DNA from: Norana najaformis
Lineage: Eukaryota > Annelida > Clitellata > Crassiclitellata > Hormogastridae
Reading direction: 5' to 3'
Length of the DNA stretch: 64,000 nucleotides
NCBI GenBank assembly: GCA_964023275.1
Contig: OZ029927.1
Location: 10,739,726 to 10,803,725 of the forward strand
The notes under the pieces are model-generated. The model saw nothing but the letters and a program-made list of their open reading frames with translations. It was not told where the DNA came from and did no database searches. Below are positions 14,640-31,400 of the stretch, piece by piece. The position numbers were made by a program, and so were the translations under genes. Position 1 is the stretch's first letter. The number at the start of each line of letters is the position of its first letter.

Positions 14640-14840
14640 AGATTCTTCCCCTTACATGTATCTCACTTTCCAGTATAATTCCAAAACACCATCCACCAGA
14701 GCCGACTGTGTCCCTGCCCGACTCTTGACATGGAACTGAACCCTTTCAGCCTATCAATTTTGTCTTGACTGAGCGCCTATGAATAAGCTGGTTCCCATGA
14801 CTTAGCTTTCACTGGGTGCTGTAGAAATCTTGCCTAGTAC
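14640..14840 (+). repeat. SINE-like repeat, family A, diverged
   Basis: Shares the family A core (CTTGAC..GGAACTGAACCC, TTTTGTCTTGACTGAGCGCC, AATAAGCTGGT) and ends GGGTGCTGTAGAAATC. The tail repeats are lost. Confidence 0.7.
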
Positions 14841-16529
14841 AAAATGATAGGCACTTCCAAGTGAAATCATAGTCAAAATTGCAGTCCACTAAAGAACTCC
14901 TCAGTCAAAAGTAAGATCAAGATTAAACATGTTGTAAACTGTTAACTCTGGACAGGACTCTGTTGGTTGGCTCTACATGTTTGCAAAAGACCACCAGCGG
15001 TAACTTTTCCAGTTATCAGAGCATTATTTGCTTATGGATGCACATGTTGTTCATAATGAAATGTAACAATTTTTAGGCTAATGAGAGCAGGACTTTTGTT
15101 AGTTCAAGATCATAATGCTTATGTGTAATTTCCTGGTGGGCTGCGTTCCATCTTATCTCAGGATGTTTGTCTCAGTCTCGTTCATTCATGGCCGTGGATA
15201 CCATCTGCACAGGGTGAACTGGTTGTTCCCCTCCTGAACATCCACAGTGCAGCATAAAAGATTTCCTGTGGTTGTTCCAACTTTCTAGAATAGGTTGCCT
15301 AGTACCATAGAACACGAGCTTGCAGAACAGAGGTAAAGAAAACCTCTGTTCCGCAAGTGCTTTAAAACCACTTTGTTCGATTCTAATTTTCCACTGTTAG
15401 GTCAGAAGTGCTTTCAACGAGTCTCTTTTGAAAAAGTGCTATGTTAAATGTCTAGATATATACACATATATACCACATGTATGCATGTTCAAGACACTTT
15501 TGCAGCACCTTTAGTTTAAGAGCCTCTCAACCTTACATCAGTTAGACAGTGCTGCATGATACTGGGGTCTGTGGACAAGACAAAATTGGTATTATCTTTG
15601 TGTAACTACATGCTGGCAACACCTAGTGTCAGTTTTTGCAACTGCACACCATGTCTCCCATTCATAACAGTAGCGTATGTATATGTCTGTTATTACTGTC
15701 ATGTAATTCATGAGGTGGCTGACTGGTTTAACATTCGTAGACCCTTCTCTGAATTAGTTGCGGTTTTTCTCATTTACACATTGCCCATTAATCTAAAACC
15801 GAGTTATCTTACATTTGCCAAAAATGAATTTTGATCCAAATCATGCAAAACTAAAATCACAGCCCTTCTGTTGTTTACTGAAAAAATTGTACATTTCTAG
15901 CAAATTGTGCAATTTAAAAAGTAAACCAAATACAGTATAATGAAGATATTTAGAGATGCAAAAATGAGCATAAAAACAGCCAAAATATGGTGCAGTAAAT
16001 TACAAACTCCAATATTTATGTGTACATTGTGTAGGGTGTAGAATCCACTGAAACAAATATGCAGTGTTGTTAAAATAATAATGCCATGCTAACTGAAAAG
16101 CAGGACTTGATCAACAATTATGATAACCCAGACCAACTGTTGTCTTTTGGACACTAACAAAATGGTAATTTCACCCCCTTTCCTAACAGAGCATCGTAAA
16201 AATACTGTTGTCTCTCGAGCAGTGTGATCTGGGCTGCACGTGTGCAGGAGCCTGCCATCGGCAACTTTTCTCATCTGAACTTTTGTTATCTGAACAATGC
16301 TTGCTAAGTAAAGATCTCACTGCTCTTAATGACATCTAACACCGTTTTGGCCAATCTAGACAGCACCACTAATTAATCTCTCTCTTGGTATCTAATGCTT
16401 AGAGCATTAACTGGTGGCATATAGCCAAGCTACTAACAAGGTGAAATGGTAAAAACTAGGGTCAATTTTAAAAAATGCTAACAAATATCATGTGTCAATA
16501 AAACAGAGTTATGCCTTGAAAATTTGTAA

Positions 16530-16740
16530 ATATGATCTTGAGATTTCTACAGCATTCAAAGAAAGCTAAACTGCAGGAATCAGCTCATTCACAGGCGCTT
16601 AGTCAAAAAAACCTGGATAGGCAGGCAAGGTCAGATTCGGTTCCTGGTCAAGATCCAAGGGTCAGAAACGCAGACAGTCAGACTTCTACGGTGGACGGTG
16701 GTTAGAATTGGAGTGGTGAGAGAGGAGGGAAATAGGCGGA
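16530..16740 (-). repeat. SINE-like repeat, family A
   Basis: Reversed copy beginning GAGATTTCTACAGCATTCAA and carrying the family core through GGTTCCTGGTCAAGATCC. Confidence 0.75.
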
Positions 16741-17190
16741 ATCAGGATAGGATTCACAGAATAGAAGTGTTTTTAGTTCAAGTGAAAGACCTGCGCTGAG
16801 ACTGCAAAAGGTGCAGTGTTGGCGAGTTTGCAGGATAGGTCAGATTATTGTTGTAATTCTTGCGAGAGTTTATTGCAGAGGTGTGGCAGCTTCTTCTGCA
16901 GTAGATTTGCTGTACTTTTAACCAGTTTCAAATTATACACGTGGGTCAAAGAGAACACAGTGTCAATTGTAATGTATCAGGCGGCTGAATTAAGTTATGA
17001 CAAAAGGAAAGACAAAAACATGGAACACGTGGACATATTTTGCTACCATCTATTACATGTGACCTGTTACAACATTTTTTTACTATACCATACTTAAGCC
17101 ACAATTGTTGATCATTACTGGTGACCAGTTAACTTAAACTCTGGCCACGAGTATCCAACACCATCACTAGTCCTGCCTAAAAACGTTGGT

Positions 17191-21434
<4,244 letters not shown>

Positions 21435-22478
21435 TTTAATAGAAAACGAAAAGTGACGGAATAAAACACAACCCTGACAACCGAGCGCCATCTACCAATA
21501 GCCCAACACAAAACCTTCATTTTATAATTAAAGGCTCTTGCGCAACACAATGTCATACCAACATTTGTTAGTAGGTAAATTTCTCAAGAATTTCGTAATC
21601 TCGAGAATTTCTAAAGCGCTACTTTAAATCTAAGCACCAGCTGTATTCACGAGCGCTAGTCAGAGAGGTTGTCCAAAGATGCCATGGGAAGAACAAAGTC
21701 CGGTTGATAGAATACCAGAGAAGGAAATATAATTGTAAATGCACATGTTTTTCTATATCTCGATGAATTTATCGGGTGAGAAGGGGAGTTGTGTTTAGGT
21801 TGATAGAAATGGGAAGGCGCTCACTACAGCATAAAATGTAAAAGTACGCGTTTTTCTATAGCGAAGTAATGTCCTCGACCCTGCTCATTTTTCATTTAGA
21901 CTAGAAGTTAAAGGGTAAAATTTTCACATGTTGTTTCATGAAATTTATGAAGGCTACTGAAAACGTTATTTATGTCAAATGTAAACACTTCGTTGAGCCA
22001 CGTCTCATCTGCTCTTATTATTTCAGAATATTTAGGCCTGAATGTAGTAAACCCTATGTAAACCGATGTATTTTTTAGTTATTTTTAGTTGTACATGCCC
22101 GTAGATTATATTTGCTGGTGTTGTAATCCATTTAACTGTTGTAGCTGCATTGCTTATCCACCATAGGCTGTCTCTCTGTTGTGCGGACTGACCTTTTGGA
22201 TATCGACCTAATAATTGTGGCTTGGTTTTGGTGTGCCATCGGTTGATGCCTTGTGCATTAGACACCGGCGCATTAGAAGTTGCTAATTATTATTAAGGCT
22301 GCTTACTTACTTATTTATCTGTTTAGTTAGAAGATCTCAGAAGCTTTATTGAATTGTCTGGATAGGAAGAGCTCAATAAAACGTGTACAAAGATCATCCG
22401 TTTATTAGAAGAGATATATTCCTAAATCAGTAGAACTAAAAACATAGCCTACAGTTGAAAACAACAAGTTGGTTGAAG
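21435..22478. promoter_or_regulatory. Divergent LRRC47/eIF2A intergenic region
   Basis: The two start codons are 1,044 bases apart and point away from each other. No TATA box stands out. A reversed SINE-like copy lies at about 21597-21725, and short pieces of a second repeat family at about 21733-21785 and 21833-21905. The parts nearest each start codon are repeat free and are the likely core promoters. Shared control is inference from layout only. Confidence 0.5.
21597..21725 (-). repeat. SINE-like repeat, family B
   Basis: Reversed copy with AATTTCTAAAGCGCTA, a CACCAGCT..ATTCAC block and GTCCAAAGATGCCATG. Sister copies are at 23326-23500 and 39556-39770. It lies in the shared LRRC47/eIF2A upstream region. 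Confidence 0.65.
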
Positions 22479-25400
22479 ATGGCGGCCTTCGAAGGACCTG
22501 ATGCTCTTTTTGCGCGTGCGTTTTTGTGATTTTACTATATTTAGTAACGCGACAATGGAAAATCTAAATTATGAGTTCATTAAGAGAAGTTTAGCCACAA
22601 GCGTGTTTTTGGTTGTTTAGCAGTTTATATTTGTATACCCACTTTGATACAAATTGAAGTTCCAAGCACATGCTGTACGGAGATTACTTGTGATATCGTT
22701 TTCCTGCCAAATGGCTTGAAAAATGCGCCGGGCTTAGAATTATAGCATTGGCTGTTTGTCTTCAACAATATTCAGTATTGGCTATCAATTTGTGTAACCC
22801 TCTAGAATAGACTGTACTGCTGTTGCATTGATGCTGCGATGGTTATGCTCCGGCCAAAAGTAACCTTCTGGGATAGGCCACTGACGAAAAATGGGGTTAC
22901 CATATTGATAATTTTGGTATTCCAAGTATTACCTCTGTTGAGTTGATCTTTCGACAGTCACTTAAACTGATTGCAGTAGTTATACTGGTATTATGTTGGA
23001 AAGAAAGGATATCCAAGATTGTACTTGAAACATGTTTGAATGTTTTTCGGTATGGATGTTTTGGAATATTTGTTTCAGTTCGTTCGTCTAACACGACAAA
23101 CATCATCAGCAAGTCACAACCATTTCCCAATAAAGCTGTGCACAATTTTGGATGTTGCAGTCGTGTCATGACCTTTAGCCCAGATGGGTCACTTTTTGCT
23201 TTCTGCAACAGCAAAGGGTAACCAAGTCTTTTAAAAATAATTATAAAATAGACATATTGCTGAAGTGCTTGACGTGGACCTTTTTGGCCTGAATTTTCTC
23301 ACTTATGTTTATTTGCTGAACTCATAATTGTAATCATAAATTCCCAATTTCTAAAGTGCTAAGTTAAAAGCTAAGCGCAGGGCACCAGCTTATTCACGCA
23401 CACTGCTTCAAGTCACTGGTTTTGTCAAGAACCAAGTTCGGTTGCCAGAAGACCAGAGAGAGAAGGGGAAAGGAACGCGGATGATACCTGGCATTTTAAC
23501 GCTTACACAACAACTGGTAAACACTTGTCATTTAAGCCGAAACTACAGTGTCATTTAAAGCTTAAATGATGTAGAAGAAAATTTGTTTTTTCAAAGATAT
23601 GAAGTCTAAATCTTGTCTCTGTTATTAGGGCATTATTCTTCATGTCTGTTTGAACAGTTAACTGCTGCTGTCATCCAGTTTTTGTGAGAGTTCCTGGATT
23701 AGGCGAATACAAGTAACATTTTGGAGAGAAAGTTGCTGCAGTCCTGACACAATTTTATGTAGAATTCTAAGGCCTTTGCAGAATTTTATATATTGCACAG
23801 ATTAGCAGGAATTTGAAATATGCCTTTGTTAAGTTGTTGTGTTTACCACTATTGTCATTATATTTGTATAATTTTGTGTTAATGATCTTTCCAGTGTACA
23901 CGTGTATTCAACGGCAAATTCAGAAAATTTTGAGCTGTTGCTAAAAGTGGATAAGCCAAATACAGCTGGACTTCAGTTTTCTCCCTGCGGCGCAATCTTG
24001 GCTTTGTGGGAACCATGTCGTAGTATGTTTGAAGAATACTGTTCTTTAACACAGTGTAATGTAACTAATAACCAGACAAATGCAACTATAATTGTAATTG
24101 GAAATTTATGTAGCACCACCTCAAGAGAAACTCTTGTGCAGTGCAGACATGGCGCGCGTTGTAAATGTCTGTCTGCAAACACGTTTCAGTGGTGGTCTAT
24201 TGGGTCTTCATCTCACTGGTAGTGACACTTGCAAGTTTGCAAGTGGGCTGGGCACAAACGGTGGAAGAAGAAGAGAAACTAACTGGAGTTGTGATAACCT
24301 AAATGATGTAAAATGTTATTATGGGAAGTTCATAGGTCAGTAAGCAGTGCTCAGGTAACTAGAAAAGCACCTTTTCACATGTATAAGTGTATATATCTTT
24401 ATCTGTGGGTCTTGGAGCCAAGGGAACGGCAGTAAGAAGTTAAATGAAAAACTGTTTATTCCTATCTGTTGGCTTAAACAAACCTTTGAAATGAGTTGTG
24501 ATGAAGTAATTGATTCATGGCAACGTTTATAATGTGCTGTTGTTCCCTTGTAGCTAGATTAGAATTAAGATGAATGGCAAAGGAGGCAAATCAAATGAAT
24601 TCATGGCTTCTGTGTCACTGAGTTGTGGGGCTGGCAATCAGTCCATGCTGGTAAATGTGAAAACTTTTTGTCACCGTGCAAGATTATTTAATTCTGGCAC
24701 TGTTTTGGCTTTGATTTAGAGCCTTTATTTGTTTTAGGCACTGCAAATCCCGCACCAAATCCTGATCCAAACCTGCAGCTGTGGAACTGTAAGACCAAGA
24801 CTCTTCTTTGTGAACTTCTCCAGAAGAAACAGCTTGACTGGTAAGAAGTGTGCACTATGTCAGTTGGCATGACCCGAAGGGCAGATATGATTTTTGCATG
24901 AATTTTTCAATCAGTATGTCAGTCAGTCAGTCAGTCACTATGCATTTGCTGTAGGTGTCCACAGTGGAGTGGAGATGGAGCAATCTGTGCAAGAAACGTC
25001 AACACCGAAATACTGTTCTATGAAGCCAACAACTTCAGTGAGTTTTGTTGTAACCTTGTGTAGATTGTGCGTAGGAAGACTGGTGGCCATGCAGTAGTGA
25101 TTTGGCTGTTTACTGTAAGAATCTTGGTAAGTTATGTGGCACAGGTAATTTGTTATTGCGCCATACAATGGGGTCTCAGTCTTGTGGCTTGTGGGCCCCG
25201 TGTGGCCTGCTAAGTAATTTCTTGCTGCTTGCGACATTCCCCAGAAGTTCACAAATATTTGACAATGCAATTTTGTCCTTACTTATTTTCTTCTTTCTAA
25301 TAATAAAGTTCGATGCTTTTGCTTACTTACTCTTTGTCTGCTGGTCTTTCTGATGATACCATGATCTTGATTGGAAGTGAGCATTGGCTTTTGTGATCAT

Positions 25401-28400
25401 ATTTAGTTGTAGCAAATTAGAACCCATTCAGACATTTTTCAGAGGAGAAGGAAAGAAAATTTTTTGAAGAAGAAAGTTTTCCAGTAATAATGGCAAATGG
25501 CTTCAAATTGAGCTTTAAAAGAAAATTCTTTTACTCTTATTTTATTCATTTTTGACTAATGTTCATGTTGTTGAACGAAAAGCTTCAAGAGATACAGCCT
25601 GTTGGCTAACGTACTGGTCTTCAGTTGGCATTCGGGGTGATTTGAGTTCAATTCCTCTGACAAAGAAGAAACAGGAGACAGGACCATGCATTTCAGAGCT
25701 AGAAGTGGACCTTCATTACCCTTGAATAGATCTGAAGACTTCCTTAGCACGTTTGTCATCGAACTTTATTATTAGAAAGAGGAAAATAAGTAAGGACAAA
25801 CTTGCATTGTCAAATATTTGAGAACTTCTGAGGAATGTCACAAGATGTAGATGGATGGTCAAATCACAGTGCAATATTGAGCCTAAGAAGTCAGATACCA
25901 ATGAGCCTTCAGGGCTGGCTATGATGGTAAGCAAGCTGGAACAGACAAGTTTGGCACTTGGACCTGAATGAACTTGAGGAAGTGATAATAGAGCAGACAG
26001 AATCGGCAGCAATTTCCTGCAGCAGAAATGAGAAGTAAGTTCATTTTATTTCTACTGTTTTGTACCATGGAAGTTTGACTTTGATTTTCTTTTCCTTTTG
26101 TGTAGGTGCATTTAGTCAAAAGCTGCACCTTCCAAAGGTGGCAAATTTTAAACTAGCGCAGACCGATTCTCCACCGTACAGTGTGGCTGTCCTTGTACCT
26201 GGCTCAAAGGTAACTATTTTGAAATAAGTAGGACAGAATTGAGTTCAGTTTACCTACTGTCTTATTTACCCTTTATTCTGTAGATCTCTCTGATAATCAC
26301 TGCAGATACCCAAAAGATAATAAATACTATGTAAAGACAGTGGAACTTCTTTATAATGCTCAATTTTTGAGTCATGTCAATGTCTGTGTTATACAGAGGT
26401 TATGTTATGACTGACTTATTCAAAGGGCAAATTAGACTTGTAAGCAATGTTGGTTTCTGTGCATAATTAAATAGGTTACAATTTAACAGTAAGCGTGCAC
26501 TAAAACACGACTGTGATTCATTCTGTATGTGACGCTTTTAACGTCATCTCGTCCTTAATCAGGATTTTTAGCTGTGATAGATGTGATGACCAGCTTTCTT
26601 CCCGATGTTAACTACTTCATGTGGTGCTGGTCTTCAGTGGGCCTACAGCCTTAACAGAAATTTTTTCATGGCTTCTGTTGCTGTAACTTGTAATGCACAT
26701 TTTAACCAGTAACTCTCTGTGAGATGTCTTGCATGAATTCAGCACTGAGTCCTCTGCTACGGGGCATAATCATCATCATCAGTCACCATGGGTTCAGCGC
26801 CCGTAGGTGCTTGATGCGCGCTTCACTATCTTCATCCAATTGTCTCTATCCTGTGCCAGGTGGCTTAGTTGTTGTAAGGAGCTATTACTGCACCAAGAGA
26901 TGATGTCGTCTACCCACTCTCTGTTAGGGCGTCCTCTTCTGTTCTTCCCTTCCATCCTGCCAAACACTATCGTCTTGAGTATTCTGGAGTTATCCATTCG
27001 ACATATATGCCCAAATAATTGCAATTTTCTACGGATTAGTTTTTGGAATAAAGTTGTTCTTGGGCCAATTTGCTTGTATTCGTCATCTTTCTTCGCCAAC
27101 CGATTCTCAGTACCTTCCGATAGCATGTTCTTTCAAATGCCATTACTCTTCTTTCAAGTTCTTTGGTTATTACCCATGTCTCGCATGCATACATGGCCCC
27201 ACTGAACACGCAAGTATCTAGCACCGCCAACTTGGTCTTCAGCATTATCTCTTTGCTTTTCCAGATCTTGTTTAAGGTAGCGAGAGCCGCTTTGGCCTTG
27301 GCAAATCTTGAGTTACTTCTCTCTTGCAACTCAGGTCGTGCGTGAATGTACTTCCCAGATATACGAACTCTTTGACATTTTCGATTCCTTCGCCATCAAT
27401 TATTATCTGCCGGTCGATTGTGTCGCTGCCAAACACCATCGTTTTTGTCTTTGCCGTGTTTACAACCAAGCCGTATGGCTTACTATCTAATACCAATCTC
27501 GTTAATGTTCTTTCTAGCTTCCTGCTACTCCCTTCAATTATATCTATATCATCGGCAAACCTCAGGTTGTTTATTGCTAGACCCTGCACTAAGATTCCTC
27601 CGCCGTCCTCTTTGACGCCATCCATGGCTCTTTCTAAAACTGTAATAAACGCTTCAGGTGATATCGGATCCCCTTGTCTTGTTCCTTTATCAGTCTTGAA
27701 CCAGTCTCCTCGCACATTCTGCAGTCGAACTGCTGCTACCCCGCACTCGTTTATGTTTTCCAGAGCTTTTATCAGCTTTTCACACACCCCATACGACCTC
27801 AAAACTGCCCAAGTTACTTTTTGATCGATGCTATCGAATGCCTTCTGAAAGTCCACAAAGCAGTTGTAGATTTTTTCCCCTTTTCTCCTTGCATAATGCC
27901 AGTGATTAATATTTCCTATGGGTGTTAGTTATAAATATAGTTTGTCTAGGATACAGATAAACAGTATATAATGACCCAGAATATCGAAACCTTAAGCGTT
28001 AAATTTTTTTCTTCTTAGGGCCAGCCTTCATTTGTTAGGCTATTTCAGTATCCAAACTTCAGTGGGCCTACAGCCGCTATTGCCAACAAAAGCTTCTACA
28101 AAGCTGAAAAGGCTGAGCTGATTTGGAACAAGAAAGGTATGCATTCCCATTAAGATGAAATGTTGTTGCCTGTGTTCTTTCTAATTTGGTGTTTGGGTTG
28201 CGTGATGGCTGAGTCGAAGAGCCAGTTGCTGCAGTCAGAATACTAACGCACCATCTGTTGTCATAATCCTATTAATCATCTTCAGTTTTGTCAGTTTGCA
28301 CCTATAAAAATCTTAGCGACCTCTTCAGACTATTTAATCTGAAGCATCTGTACAGTGATTTGCTATTTCTCGTGCATTGTAATGTCATTCCGGAGCATTC

Positions 28401-31400
28401 TTCCACTGAAAATCCAAAATGTTCTGACAGTGACAGATCTGAAAAGAATAGTACAGGGCACAGAAAGCATGGTGGGCCAAATCGTATGGGGTTGGGGTTG
28501 GGTACTAACAGACATCCACATGATTAACTTTCTTTATTCATCTATTTAAAGCACTTGTAACATGCACAGTGTCAGTACACTTGAATCTGAGGCGCGGATG
28601 TATGTTCGCTAGGTGCCAAGATGGAATCATGTAAAAGCCAGGGTGAAGTAGTTAGTCTTAAGAAGTGATTTAAAAGATGATAGGGAGTTTGCAAGTGGAT
28701 GTGGAGTCAAGGATGCATTAGTATTAGTAACTAATGCATTGTTTTGTTTTCAGTATTCATATTGAACTACTGGAACGAGGCATGATTTCCCATAGATTGA
28801 TCAGTTTATACTCCTAACTTAATTTTTTAGTTCCTGAGGGATCATTTCTACTTGGGTAAAGATATTCATATTGTTTGTATTAATTAGTCAAATTGCCCAA
28901 GTTTTAGGTAGACTGAAGAATGCTGATATCACCAGTGTCTCATTTGTTCTCAGCAGAAAATCAGTGACCAATTAATTACCGACCAAGAACAAAGAAGCAC
29001 TATTGCTGCATCAGGCTACTTAGTTGCATTTCTTGTTTGCTTTCAAGGCACTGCAATGCTAATCCTCACTTCAACTGAATCCTCGGATTCCTCGTATTAC
29101 GGCGAACAGGGACTGCATTACATTGACGTCAAAGGCGAAAGCTGTCTTGTTCCTAGAGGTCTGATGTCTTTTTTAAAACTATAGCAATTCTGCTAACAAT
29201 TTTTTGTTTTATTTTCTGTTTTTGCTTTGCTTTCTTTTTTGCTTTTTACGTAATTCTATGTTGGCTTGTGGCAGATTGCTAATGTGGTCTGTTTGCGATC
29301 TAAGTTCAACTTCTGGAACAGCGTGTGAAATTTAAAATTTGTGTTTGATCCATTTAACTGCTAAGGAAAGGTTGTCTGGTTGTTAAATGTTGCCATGTGT
29401 GCACTTAAGCCAGAATATTCTTCAATTCAAGGACCACACTTCAGAGGGCTAATGTTGAAGGAGGCAGAAATGAGCTCCTGTCTTACATTACTTTACTTTA
29501 TTATTTACTTTGCTTTAATTTCAACGGTTTAATTGAATTAAGTGAGTGGTTGCATTTAGAAGCTCATTAAAGTCAGTTGGCTGGCAAGAACCAGAATGTC
29601 AGTCTTGCTTATTTATTTTGGTTTATTTCGTAAGAACTGCAGCAGACATAAGTTTTTAAAATTAGAATCACTTGTATTCCACATTTTCACTGGACAGCAT
29701 TTTCCTTCCTGTGCAACACTGTTGTAATGTTTTCTGTTTTGTTGATTTAGCAAAAGAAGGACCAATATACAATGCTGCTTGGCATCCAGACTCAAAAATA
29801 TTCTGTGTCGTCTATGGTTGTATCCTTTGCTTTGAAAATGGTTGCTTTCTGTAGCATTCAATACAAGAACATTTTGTGACACGTATACTTATGTCAACGG
29901 ACTGACCATACTGATATTGTGTTTTGGCATACTGAATGAGAAATGAACCTAATGCTTTACTATTACAGCTTTTGGAGTGATATTGCATTTATCCTTGGTT
30001 ACATTACTTTGGCAGTTTACGTGATGTCCTTTGGACGGTGTTGTGATATTTGCTGATCAGAATTTTGGTAAAATTCTGGTGCTAGATGTACTGCTGAAAA
30101 TTTCCTGTTGAGCTGATGATTAATCAGTCAGTTTGGTCAAATCAAGCAATTGTAATATTGTGATAATCTTAGAAAATCTGACAGACACAGAATGTGCTTT
30201 TGAGCTTTTTGGATAAATATAAAGTTGCACAATAAATTAATACTTTGCATTTACATGTGTTTTACTGCTTTTGCAATATTTTATTTCATATGATTTTTAA
30301 GGGCATTGTCAACATTTAATTGCACAGAATAGTCTTTCACAACGGTTGTCATAGATATGCCAGCAAAAGCAACATTATACAACATGAAGTGTGACCCGAT
30401 ATTCGATTTTGGAACCGGGCCCAGGAACCTCGTCTACTTCAACCCACAAGGAAACAATATCCTTGCCATGTAACAGTTTCTTATTCTGATTTTCTAATTT
30501 CTAACTTGCTTGTAACAATTGTTTAGGTCTCTGGTCCATTTTGAATGCGTTTTATCGTAGGATTACTGATACTACTAACAGTGAAATCTACGGTTTGTTG
30601 TTATCAATCCATGAAGAAATAGCTGTCTCATTCTGATTATTTATTACTTATTACTGTTAAACCCTTAATTTGTAGTTATCAGTGCATCATCTGAGAGCAT
30701 ATTAAACTTTCCGTAATTTAGTAATGATGTCGATCTGCCATGTTCCTAGAAGTTACCAGTTTCAGTTGTAAAAATTCAACTGTCTGTAATTTACTGTTGT
30801 TGGTGATTCAATAAACTGCCGAATCAGTCAGTCATTCGGTTACCAGCAGACACCTATTAATTCCAGTGTAAAGATTTTGTTATGTATAATGTGAGCACTG
30901 AATGGAGCCCGGTTTACAAGTGTTCATTTGATCAAATATTCCTGGTGTAACATTAGGAAGCTGCATTAACTATTTAACTATGTTCTAACTTGGTGCAGTT
31001 GTATACAACTGCAGTGCTTTAATAATAATGATGATAATGATAATCGTAATAATAATAAGTGTGCCATAGTGTCGGCATATGCACTGTAAAAACAGTTAAT
31101 TAACATATCCAAATGACAATGAAACGTTTATCGGTATTAACGTAATGCATGTTTACCTGCAGAGTTAGTATGTCTGCCATATTTCCTTGACTGTCATTTT
31201 AACTGCTGTGTTTGGCTGGATTCGGCAACCTCCGAGGTAATATGGAATTCTGGGACGTAGCTGGACAGCAGAAGGTGAGCAATCCACAGGCCATCGACTC
31301 TACATACTTTGAGTGGTGTCCAGACGGAGAACATTTCATCACAGCTACAACAACTCCGAGGTTAAGGGTTGGAAACTGGTATGTTGAACAGGTGTCATAT

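Larger units (their letters stand above)
13551..17190. other. Gap between FET and LRRC47
   Basis: Contains two family A SINE copies and a family E fragment near 14455-14510. No gene was recognised. The start of FET transcription should lie at its left edge and the LRRC47 3' end at its right edge. Confidence 0.6.
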
